A DNA stretch of 64,000 bases. It comes from Cyanophora paradoxa (Eukaryota > Glaucocystophyceae > Cyanophorales > Cyanophoraceae). Positions 47,983-58,100 of the stretch are shown here, piece by piece. Numbering within the stretch: the first letter of the stretch is position 1; every line of letters starts with the position of its first letter. The DNA lies in assembly GCA_004431415.1 (NCBI GenBank), contig QPMI01000579.1:1-64000 (forward strand), given 5' to 3'. The notes beneath the pieces were generated by a model that was given only the letters and a program-made list of their open reading frames with translations, searched no databases and had not been told where the DNA came from. The position numbers and the translations under genes are program-made.

Positions 47983-48762
47983 ATGTCACGCCCGCCGACC
48001 CTGGCCGGCGCCGATTCGCAAGATATCGAGTCCGAGCTGCCGAATGTTCCTTCCATGCCCGCTGACGCTGCGCTGTCGGCGGATCTGTCGGAAGAAGACA
48101 CACAAAGGAAGCTCTTTGTGATCTGCGGGCCGTCCGGCGTGGGCAAGTCTGTCCTGATCAAGCGGCTGCTGGTTGAGTTCCCGCACAGCTTCGGCTTCTC
48201 AGTCTCGCACACGACGCGAGCGGCGCGGCCCGGCGAGGTGGACGGCGTAGATTATCACTTCAGCTCAAAGGAACAGATGCAGCAGGCTATCAACGACGGC
48301 CGCTTTGTCGAGTTCGCGAACGTGCACGGGAATCTCTACGGCACGGCTTTTAGCGCCGTACAGGACGTCATTTCGGAGGGAAGAATCTGCATTTTGGATC
48401 TGGACCCGCAGGGCGTTCGGGCGGTCATGGCGCGGGCGCCGTCCTGCCTCCGTGTCTTCATTGCCCCGCCCTCGTTGGAGGAGTTGGAGCGGCGTTTGCG
48501 CGGCCGGGCGACGGAGTCAGAGGCGTGCATCAACCGGCGCATTAGCAACGCGCGTGATGACATCGCGTTCTCGAGCGCGCCGAACGTCTTTGATCGAGTT
48601 ATCGTGAACGAGGATCTTGACGTCGCGTACGCTCAGCTGCGGGATGCTGTTGTCCCCCTTCTTGCATCCTATTCCCAGCGCCAATCCGAGTTTACTGTCT
48701 CCGTCACGGAGGAGATGGAGTTTCTCGGGCCTGCGTTGTTCGACGAGCCTGTGCTCCAGTGA
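47983..48762 (+). CDS. Guanylate kinase
   Basis: Single-exon ORF. The first ATG in frame is 47983 (MSRPPTLAGADSQDIESELP); the frame is open upstream to a stop at about 47874, without another ATG. P-loop FVICGPSGVGKSVLIKRLL, GMP-binding SVSHTTRAARPGEVDGVDYHF, FVEFANVHGNLYGT, and CILDLDPQGV cover the complete guanylate kinase fold; the end (about 40 residues, TEEMEFLGPAL) is an extension. Converts GMP to GDP. A targeting peptide could come from a missing 5' exon. It is divergent from CFAP57; the 577 bp between starts hold no gene I can support. Confidence 0.9.
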   Translation: MSRPPTLAGADSQDIESELPNVPSMPADAALSADLSEEDTQRKLFVICGPSGVGKSVLIKRLLVEFPHSFGFSVSHTTRAARPGEVDGVDYHFSSKEQMQQAINDGRFVEFANVHGNLYGTAFSAVQDVISEGRICILDLDPQGVRAVMARAPSCLRVFIAPPSLEELERRLRGRATESEACINRRISNARDDIAFSSAPNVFDRVIVNEDLDVAYAQLRDAVVPLLASYSQRQSEFTVSVTEEMEFLGPALFDEPVLQ

Positions 48763-49368
48763 TCGGCTTTCGCCTTTCTTTCAAGTCCCTGCGAACCCCC
48801 TTGCGTCCGGGCATTTCTGTGGGTATCATTTTTATCATGATCAGTGTCAGTGCTTGCAGCTTTCAAGGTAGAGGTAGCCCCTGGTTGATGATCGTCTCTG
48901 TTGTACTATATTCTCATGATCATTCCTCGCTTTTCGTGTCCGGTCCGGCCTTGTGCGTGCTCCTCCGGGGTTTCGAAATTCATGGGCGTGCACGTGGGTG
49001 CCCACGCATGCTGCTTAATTTCGGAGTCCTGAGCATGTGTACATGTGTCGTGGCGCAGCATGCCGCGGCCGCAGTGTACATGTGCGCCCCTCCGGCCCCT
49101 CGCGCCGCGCCTGCCGCAGTGCCAGGCCGGGCCTGCCCTGTGTCCACACACATATATATATAGCTATAGCTAGCTCCGTCCGGCTCGATCCGGACTCGGG
49201 AGCTCGAGGGGGACTCCTCGGGGAGCACGCGAGGGGTACCCCTTGCAGCGGAAGCTGTGTGTCATTAAGCGCACGAGCGTCTTGGGCGAGCCTCCGCAGG
49301 TCCTAGAGCATGGCGCTGAAGATCGAAGGCTCGACCACAAGCCCGCCCTGCGCGCCCAGCAGAAACTC

Positions 49369-51625
49369 ATGCACACTGCAGACGCGCTCCAGTTTCTGGA
49401 GGCGGTAAAGAAGCGCTTCGCCGACGTCAATCCTGGGGTGTATTTTAGCTTCCTGGAGCTCGTTAAAAGTGCGCCGCTGTCGCCCGCACATCTGACTCGA
49501 GCGCTTCTGACCACCTTGCAGAATTTAAGCTAAAGCAGGTTCGAGCTCGAGCCGCTGGGATTAATTATAATCTTCAAGGTCGCGTGATCGACTTGCCTCC
49601 ACAGATCGGCCTGGCGGAGGTAAAGGAGCAAGTCATCACACTTTTCCGCGGCCACGCGGACCTGATTCACGGCGAGTCTGCATCGAGCTATCTGCTAGTC
49701 TTCGTTGTCTGAAGACATGATCTTCTCAGAGTTTAATATTTTTCTCCCGGGGGAGGCGCGATTCTCGGACGAGCCGGATGCGACAGCGGCTGGCGAACCA
49801 CGCCCTGCTGGCGACGATGCTTTGGCCCCGGCTGTCCGTGCTCCGCAGCATACCCCCAAAGTGGACATCGCAGATGCTATGCGGTACGTCCAGAAGGTCA
49901 AGGTGCGCGCTTGACCCTGTTGGTGTGACCAGCTGTCACTTTTGACTTGTGCTACAGTCGCGCTTTGGAGACAAGAGCGAAGCTTACAACACGTTTATGG
50001 ATCTGCTCATCAAATACAAGGATGGTCTGATCACGATCAACGAGGTCTTCAATCAAGCAGAGGTTGACCTGTTCCTGTCCTACTTGCCCTTCGCACTGCC
50101 TGACATGACAAGTCTAGGAGCTGTTCTGCAACGAACCTGATTTAGTGGACGGGCTCGCCGCTTTTGTGCCCGAAGCGACAAAGGATGCCATCCGCTCCTT
50201 CCGATCATACAACTCTCAGCGATGGGGAGGAGGTGACAGGCGGTGAGCTGCTTTTCTTCCTTGTCGACAAGATCCGTTCCCTGACTCCTTGAGCCAGAAC
50301 TTATGATGCGGTCGAGAATGCCGTCGCGAAACTGAAAAAGAACCTGCGCAAGACCCCTTTCTGGCCTGACGTTCTTCGGCTTTTGACACTGTACACGGAG
50401 GTGCTGCATGCACGCTTGCGCAGCAGAAGTTTCACTGCGGCTAACTCGTGTGCTAGGGCGTTCTGCTCAAGGAAGAGGTTCTGAACGTGCTGAACGATCT
50501 GATTGGGAGCTCGTTTCCAAAGGTTCTGCCATTGAAGTTTATAAGCTCCATCTTCTTGAGCTCGTTTGCAGACTCTAAAGGCGATTCGCGCAATCATGCC
50601 GCAAATTCGACATGCGGATGTGGATGGTCTGCATTCGTGTGCTCTGAAGAACTTCGTTTTCCAAGCTGAATGCAGATGACGAGGAAGATGTTGTTGATGA
50701 TGACGGACCCCCGCTGAAGAATCCGGTACCATTTTTTTCGGCTGCAAGTGCTAAAACGTTCCTGATATATTTTGCAAGTTCACGGGCAGAGGGCCCCCTC
50801 CTGGCTCCAAAGCCTCAAAATATTGGGGCATGTCTGCGTCAGAAGCTGCTGCGAATTGCAGTATTCGCTGTGGCCCTTCCTATCGTCAGCTGCCAAAAGA
50901 AGTGCATCTTGCATGCGATGCTCCACTGTTCATCGTTCTCACGGCACCGCAGTTTCCCATTGAGTTGCTAAGGAGCTCAGGGAGGACAGAGGAATGCAAG
51001 ACTGTGCTAAACGACACTTGGATGAGCGTTCCTAGTGGCTCAGAAGATTTCAAGCAAAGGAGAAAAAGCCAGTATGAAGAGAACCTGTTCAGAGTAGAAG
51101 ATGACAGGTTCGGCTATCAACATCCGTGATCTTTTGCCTTTTTTGAAGGTTTTCACAGGTATGAGCTCGACATGCTCATTGAGACAAACAAGTCTGTTAT
51201 CCGAGTGCTCGAGGTTTGTGCTGCAGCTCTAATTGTTTTTGTGCTCGCTATTTTGATCCACGTTTCAGATGGCGGAAGCCGACATTGCTCAGCGTGCTGG
51301 CAACAGCCAACAGGGGGGTCATGAGGCAGAGGGTGAGGGTGCGATTCACATAGAGGAGAGGTTACTGCGTGCGCTTTTTCATTCTTGGCCAACGTGGCCT
51401 GCATTTATTCTCACGTACTCGTCCTCAGCATTCCACGTGAAGGCGATTAAGCGAGTGTATGGGGATCACGGCTCAGAAGTGTTGGAGCACCTCAAACGGG
51501 AACCAGTTCAAACGATCCCAATTGTCCTGGCACGTCTTCGGCAGAAAGCCACGGAGTGGGACAACGTCAAGACTGAGATGAACGTCCCCTGGCTGTTCTC
51601 CATCAGGAAATCGACGAAGAAATAG
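49369..51625 (+). CDS. SIN3-type co-repressor, short at the C-terminus
   Basis: About 12 exons. ATG 49369 ([17 protein letters not shown]) begins directly in the first PAH domain; a 17-nt exon (49522-49538) is needed to complete it (FKLKQ, then [20 protein letters not shown] and FNIFLPGE). PAH2 follows ([18 protein letters not shown] … [19 protein letters not shown] … [13 protein letters not shown]). Then a helical region ([20 protein letters not shown]) and the histone-deacetylase interaction domain: [68 protein letters not shown] and [17 protein letters not shown]. The frame stops at 51625 soon after, far short of usual SIN3 length. 48763-49368 is intergenic with TA repeats. Confidence 0.88.
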
Positions 51626-51777
51626 CAGGCTCTGAAGGTTATATTTGTACAGTTTGAGTTTCAATGGGGGTCAAGTACAACTACATGTGACAGCTTATGT
51701 GCTATAGCGCTAGCTGGCTCATAGCTGTAGCTCACCTAGTGGAATGTGGCATCTAGCTCCAAGCTCACTGTAGAGAG

Positions 51778-53147
51778 CTAGGACGGCGAGCCAGGGAATG
51801 ACATATCCCAGAAACCAGCTGGGGTTGCAGGCGGTGTGTGCTGCATTCGATGGCGGGAATTGCCGAGGGCGTGGCGGCATTCTGGTCGCACGCCCATCGC
51901 ATCATACCACTGCAGCCCCGGTCAGTTTGTCCCCATGTCTATGCTGCTCATCATCACCTTTTCGCATGCATCACACTCGCGCCCAGGCAGAAGCTCTCTA
52001 TCTGCTTTCTTGCGTACGACCTCCACGTACTTGCACTGAGCTTGCTCGCTGCGTCTATTGCGCGATGGGAAATGAGGTCAGTGGAGGTCAGCAGAAAGCT
52101 AGACAAAGGTGGTGTCCACCTTGGACCAGCCCTGTCTACGGCCACCTCGCGATTCTCTTTGTCTGACGAGTTATGTGAATGGGCACTCCGAACACTACGT
52201 GTTGGAGCAGCATCTAAGGGGATAAGTCGTCCTGTTAAAGATCAGAGATTGCATCAGTGTGAGCCAAAAAAGAGAGCACCGCTGTTTGCAGGGCGGCGCT
52301 CCACTGGAGCGGGCGGTTGAGGGGATGCATCGCGGCTTGCTTCCCCTGCAGGCGGGCAGTCTGGCCTGAGCCGTTTGGGGGGCTGAAGGGCCATCAACTC
52401 TTGAAGGATAGGTGGCGTGGGTGGTTCAAAAGCTCCCACGAACCAGGCGCTTGACTGCAATTATCTCTTCTTCGTCTTCCTCTTGATGGTCATCCTGTGG
52501 GGGGATGTGCTCCGCTGGTGCTTGAACAGGGGCGGCTTGTGCTCTGGGAAGACAAAGGCATCACGTATTCGCCCATCAGATTCCCCTCGTACACGCACGG
52601 GATCGGTGGAGTTCGCTTCGCTTTTAGTACTGGCGCGAGTGACTTGATCACGCGAGCGAGCGAAGCTTTAGTACCTGCCGCACCGCTTCAGAAGGCGACG
52701 CGCTTGAGGCGGGAACAGCCAGCGCACCGAGGTGCCTGGCTCGTTCCGCTTCCAGCTCTTCCCGCAATACGTCGCAGCAATCGCATCTGCACAAGCAAAG
52801 CCGCTTTCAGTGGACGGGCGAGGATACGATTGGAAAGCGCACGTTGCGGTTTGCTCTGGCTCTGCACGGTCTCCGCCACCCTGCAGCACTGATCAATCAC
52901 GGCGCATAGCGAGTACGTGGCTTTTCACCTCCACGACGTCGCTCCTCAAGCTACCAGCGCGCAAAAACTGCGGTTCGCGTTCGTGTGCCTCGTACTGGGC
53001 TGCGGGCTTTCCTTGCAGCGCTGCGGGCGCTTCTCAGCTTTCACAAACTGAACACGATGGCTCGCCGCACCGCTGTAACCGCGCTTCGGCGGGTCCGCGT
53101 GCGGGCGGTCCGAGACCACAGCGCCGCTCGCTCCTCCCGTACGCCTC
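51778..53147 (-). CDS. CtIP/SAE2/COM1 DNA-end-resection factor homologue, 5' part uncertain
   Basis: The two last exons are diagnostic: 51958-52030 gives YVEVVRKKADRELLPGRECD plus ACEK, and 51778-51909 gives WYDAMG, HALGNSRHRMQ and TPPATPAGFWDMSFPGSPS. This CxxC-H-x3-RHR-GFW-FP block is the SAE2/CtIP C-terminal domain that activates MRE11 for end resection. Upstream exons fit DAAPTRSVRSAHSHNSSDKE, a Pro-rich stretch (EPPTPPILQELMALQPPKRL) and, near 52760, a helical VLREELEAERARHLGALAV preceded by VAETVQSQSKPQ. The start at ATG 53147 (MRRTGGASGAVVSDRPH) is a guess. Divergent from PSF1. Confidence 0.75.
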
Positions 53148-53315
53148 ATCGCGGGGCGCAGCCCGCCCTTCTGCGTAGCTCGTTGAGAACAGCGCGGTGG
53201 CAGCTGGCAGTACTAGCTATAGAGCCAGTTCACTGTTTCTGAATTCGATTTCGTGAACCCCCAGAGAGCCGGCCAGACCCGACCTGCCTTCGCTGCTGCG
53301 GAACAGCGCGCAGCG

Positions 53316-54124
53316 ATGTCGCGGAAGCCCTTATACGGAGAGCGCGCAGTGGAGCTACTGCGGGAGCTCCAGCGCGCAGATGCGGAGAACGGCTTCATCC
53401 CACAGTACAACGTGCCCGCCGCCCGCCGCCCGTTCCCCAAGCGCGCTCATTCTCAGCTATGATGCAGGAAGAGCGCATCAGACTGGTCATAGACGAGGTG
53501 AAGGACCTGCATGACACGATCCAGCAGTTGCTCGAGTGCGAGCGTTCCCGCGCTTCCGCGTTCATGCTCTCCCTGAATCAGAGCAGGCTCCGAAGGAAGA
53601 GCGAGAATCAGAACGAGTTGATAGTGTCGTTGAACGTGCACCACCACGCCGTCCTGCGGAACAAACGCATTCTCCTTGCATACCTGTGCGGAGCTGTTAT
53701 CGTACGGCCGCACGTGCAGCTGATTTTTCGTCGTAGGAACAGCAGATTGCGCAAGATCATAGGCCTGCGGTGGGGAGCGGCAGCGCCACCCGATCCGGAG
53801 AAGGTTATGAGCGCGGAAGAGAAGGACTTCCGGTCCGGCTACGACCAATTGCTCAACGAGTACACGGAGGCCGTCGGAATCGACGTGCTCACGGTAAGCT
53901 GCTCACCTCGTAGCTATCACTGACGCGCAGCCCTCATGAGCGGCCCGCAGGACCTGGAGCCCCCGAAGGACCTCCTTGTGGAGGTCCGGGTCGTCAAATC
54001 TGCAGGAGAGGTGGCGACGGAGTGCGGCAGCGTGAAGCTTGAACAGGGGAGCCAGCTCTATCTGAGGCGAGGAGATGCACAGCAATTGATACAGCAGGGG
54101 CTAGTGGAGCCAGCACACAGGTAG
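53316..54124 (+). CDS. GINS complex subunit PSF1
   Basis: Five exons from ATG 53316 (MSRKPLYGERAVELLRELQR). Exons join as FIPQYN + EERIRLVIDEVKDL + LRRKSENQNELIVSLNVHHH … RNKRILLAYL + RLRKIIGLRWG + FRSGYDQLLNEYTEAVG + DLEPPKDLLVEVRVVKSAGE, ending LIQQGLVEP. Every block matches PSF1 order: RELxR start, HxxxLRNKR, IRxLRW, PPK.L.IEVR and a RRxxxxxLIxQGxLE end. PSF1 is part of the CMG replicative helicase. About 190 residues, the normal length. Confidence 0.93.
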
Positions 54125-54171
54125 CGTGTTAGTGGTGCTTCATCGGCGTACATTCAAAGCATATACGACGT

Positions 54172-54985
54172 TCACAAGAGGCTGGGGTCAACACGCTGGA
54201 GGGCGTGCAGGGCGCGCCCAATGTCAGCCATGGCGGAGCAGACGATCTGAAGCTCGGAGGGGTCGGTTGCGGTCTTGAGCGCCCGCGTGTAGAGGTCGAG
54301 CTTCTGCACGAGCGCGTCCAGCGCGGCCTCCAGCCCCCGAGAGCGTTCCATCGCAGCCGCGCTCCGCACGGGCGTGCCGCTGCCGACAGCTTGTGCGGGC
54401 CCCTGCGTCGCCCGCGATGGCGCGATCGGGGTCCGGGTGTCGCTGAGCAGAGACGATACCGCGCGGGAAGGCTCCGCAACCGGAGAGGGCCGCGCGGCCA
54501 CGGGAGGGGCCGCCTCAAACTCGTCGGTGAGTACGCGCCGCCGCTTCTCGTCCTGCGCGTGCGGTGTGAGGATGCATCCGTCAGCCTCATCCTCATGCCA
54601 CCCACCTTGAAATCCATAGCGGGCTGCGGGGCAGACGGCGCGGGGGCTGGAGCCGGCGCGGGAGCCGAGGGGCTCGCGCCTCCGTCCTCGCGCACGAAGG
54701 CGTTGCACGATACGCAGAAGCGCTCCCCCTGCTTGTTACGGACGAGAGGCACCTGCCGTGCGGCATGAGCTAAGCGAAAATCGAGACCCAAGCACTTACG
54801 GGGCAGCCGGCCGGGCACTGTTCGTTCAGAAGCGCCCAGCGCTGCAGCATCTTCTCGGCGATGCGTGCCGAGCACATATCGCTGTGCTTCCGCCGAGCCT
54901 CGAACGCCTCGTTTTCCTCAGCTGCGCGACGCGTCAGGCACAGCGCGCGGGGCTTGCACCAGCACGCACGAGTCAAGCCGTCCAT
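54172..54985 (-). CDS. ZNRD2/SSSCA1-like zinc-ribbon protein
   Basis: About four exons from ATG 54985 (MDGLT joined to PEENEAFEARRKHSDMCS). IAEKMLQRWALLNEQCPAGC followed by VPLVRNKQGERFCVSCNAFV gives the UPF0148/SSSCA1 zinc ribbon. A disordered Ala/Pro/Ser middle follows, with DEKRRRVLTDEFE. The C-terminal helix pair (LEAALDALVQKLDLYTRALK … IVCSAMADIGRALHALQ) corresponds to the conserved end of human ZNRD2. Human ZNRD2 has been linked to tankyrase and mitotic processes; its exact role here is not clear. It is convergent with PSF1 (47 bp between ends). Confidence 0.85.
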
Positions 54986-55035
54986 TCTCGTTGAAATGAG
55001 TGCTTATGGTGCAGCAATACACGAGGCAATGAAAG

Positions 55036-55098
55036 CCGAAGGCAGTGGAAGGCAGCAGAAGGCAGCTACTAAGGCAGTAGTAAGGCAGCTACTAAGGC
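55036..55098. repeat. AAGGCAG-type short tandem repeat
   Basis: Six degenerate AAGGCAG units lie 90 bp upstream of the TPP2 start, in the intergenic space between ZNRD2-like and TPP2. Confidence 0.6.
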
Positions 55099-55185
55099 TA
55101 CTTTCAAGGGTACAGCCTGTTCAGGGTGGCGCCGCTCCGACGCTCCGCCAGCGGCCGCAGCAGCAATTTAAAAAGGTCCGTAGAA

Positions 55186-58100
55186 ATGGCGGAGCTAATT
55201 GATCAGAAGTTTCCGTCGCACGCGCTGCTGCCGAAGCACGAGACCGGCGCGATTTCGTTCCTGCGCAAGCACCCGCAGTGCGTACACGTCCCGCGCCGCC
55301 ACGTACGCACGCGCGGACGCTGAATGGGCGCGCTTCAACCTCGGCAGTTCAGACGGCCGCGGCACCGTCGTGCGTGACTTCGACGACGCCTGAATGACTC
55401 CGGTCCGCGTTGAGCGCTGGCTCGTTGCAGGTTGCAATCCTGGATACGGGCGTGGACCCCGGCGCTCGCGGCCTGCAGGTGGGCCTTGCGTCGCCTGTGC
55501 CGCGCGCGGCGGCTGAGACCGCGTCTAGGTCACGAGCGATGGCAAGCCCAAGATCATCGACATCATCGACTGGTGCGCGCGGCCCTGGTCGGGGAACGCG
55601 CGCGCCGCTGACCGGGGAGCGCGCGTGCGGCGCTGACCGGGCGCGCCCAGCTGCGGGAGCGGGGACGTCGAGATGACGGTCGTGCAGGCGAGCACGGACG
55701 CGGAGGGGAAGCTCAGCGTGAAGGGCCCCAGCGGACGCACCCTCCTCCTGAACCCCTCGTGGGCGAACCCAACCGGAGTCGTGCGCTTCGTTCCCGAGGG
55801 GCGCCCCGCCCAGCGCGGCTGACGCGGTCGCGGGCACGGGCAGTGGCGGGCGGGCCTGAAGCGCTCGTGGGAGCTCTACTCGCCGAACCTCGTGCCCGTG
55901 TACGCGAAGCAGCGGAAGGAGGCGTTCGAGGCGCAGCAGAGCGCCCTCGTCGCCGGCCTCGCGCGGGAGCTGGCGGAGTGGGAGCAGGCGCACCCCTCGG
56001 GCCCCGCCAACGACGCGGAGACGGAGGCGAAGGCGGAGCTGGCGGCGCGGCTCGAGGCGGCCAAGGAGCTGATGAAGGGCTGGGAGGACCCCGGCCTCAT
56101 CCTCGACTGCCTCGTCTGGCACGACGGCTCCGTCTGGCGCGCCGTCGTCGACTCCTCCGAGACCGGCGACCTCCGGTGCGGCCGCCGCCCTCTGCCCCCA
56201 GCGCCCCGCGATCTCGTGAGCTGAGACGCCCCGCAGGAACCTGACCCCGATGAGTGCGCGTGCAACCCTCCCCACTTTCCTCCTCCCCACTTTCCTCCCC
56301 CCACTTCCAGTACGAATGATGTGCAATTCTGACGGCGAATTTTTCGCGCAGCCAACTACCGACTCGTGCTCCCCCAAGCCGTACCCCCGCCCCGTCCCTT
56401 CCGCTGACCCGCACCCTCCTGCAGGAGCGCCAGTTCTCCTCCTTCTGCGGCGAGAAGGACTACGTCAACTACTCGGTACCCCCCGATTCCCCCCAACCGT
56501 ATCCTCGAACTCCAACGCATTCCAGGTGAACATCTACGACGAGGGGCGTACCCTCTCCATCGTCACGACCGTCGGTGTGCTCCGCCCTCTTGAGCTTCGC
56601 GCCCTGCGGACCCTTCCCAACGCGGGACGGGGTACAGGCTCCCATGGGACTCACGTGGCGGCCATCGTGGGCGCCCACCACCCTGGTCCGCCGCTCCCCC
56701 ACCCCTCACTCCCCCTTCCCCACTAATTTCATCCCCCGTCCCGCAGGCAACGAGGAGCTGGACGGCGTAGCCCCCGGCTGCCAGGCTCGCCCCGCCCGTC
56801 TGAATCTAGTACCCGGGCCTCGCTCATCTCCCCGGCTCAGATTGTCTCTCTCAAGATTGGCGACACGCGTCTCAAGGGTGCGTATTCTCAATCCCCCCCC
56901 CCCCCCCCCTCATCCCCCCCTCGTGCTTCTAACTCCCTGCCTCGCAGGGGAGGAGGTGCCGATTCGTCCTCCCCGCCCCGCCCCGCCCCGCCCCGCCGCT
57001 CACACCGCCTCCCGCAGACGGGCACGGGCCTCACCCGCGCGGCTGCCGCCATCATCGAGGTGAGCGGCGCCCGTCCGAGGGGGCCCCGCGGAGCCCCGTC
57101 CCCCCGCCGCGGGTGGATGGACGAGAGCGCCGCGGCGGGGCCTCTGGCGGGGCGTGCCGACCAAGGGCCGGGGGCGCAGCACGGGTGCGACCTGGCGAAC
57201 ATGTCGTTCGGGGAGGCGGCGCTGGCGCCCAACGCGGGGCGCTGGGTCGAGCTCGCCCGCGACCTCCTCGTCCGCCAGGTCCGCCCGGCGCGGCGCCCGC
57301 GTGCCCCGAGGCCCCGCTGACGCCCTCCCCCTCCTCTTCCCCCTCCTCCTCGCGGGCAGCGGGGCCTCATCTTCTGCTCGTCGGCGGGCAACGGGGGCCC
57401 CGCCCTCTCCACCGTGGGGGCCCCCGGCGGCACCACGAGCGGCATCATCAGCGTCGGCGCCTACGTCAGGTGCCGGCCCCCGCCCCGACGCCGGCCGACC
57501 CCGCGCGCCCCCGACCCCCGCCCCGCCCCCGCCCTCGCCCGGCAGCGCGGCGATGCAGCAGGCGGAGTACGCGATGCTGGAGCGGGTGCCCGAGCAGCCG
57601 TACACCTGGTCCTCCCGCGGGCCCACGTGCGGCCCCTCCCCGCTCCTCTCCTCCCGCCACCTGCCAACATCCCGTCTTTACAGGACGGACGGCGACGCCG
57701 GCGTGACCGTGCTCGCCCCCGGGGGCGCCATCACCTCCGTCCCCCAGGTGGCCCCCTTCGCCGCTTCGCCGCCCCCGCCCCCGCCCGCCCGCCGGCCTCA
57801 CCGCCCCGGGGGCAGTACACGCTGCAGCCGTCGCAGCTGATGAACGGGACCTCCATGGCCTCCCCCAACGGTGCGCCCTCGCCCCGGCCCCGCCCCCGGG
57901 TCGGAGAGCCCGTGCCTCTGGGGGCCGCGCCCCGGGCTCAGCCCCGCGCAGCGTGCGGGAACCTGGCGCTGCTCGTCTCCGGCCTCAAGGCCGCCGCCCT
58001 CCCCGTCACCGTCCCCAAGCCCGCCCCGCCCCGCCCCGCCCCGCCCCGCCTTCTCTCTCGCCTCTGAGGCGGGGCCTGGCGGGGGCAGGATCGTGCGGGC

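Noticed and set aside
52690-53200. Plus-strand reading resembling a MATH-type domain (RGYDWKAHV … YVAFHLHDV)
   Set aside because: The same region reads better on the minus strand as upstream exons of the CtIP homologue, and the plus reading needs unsupported joins.
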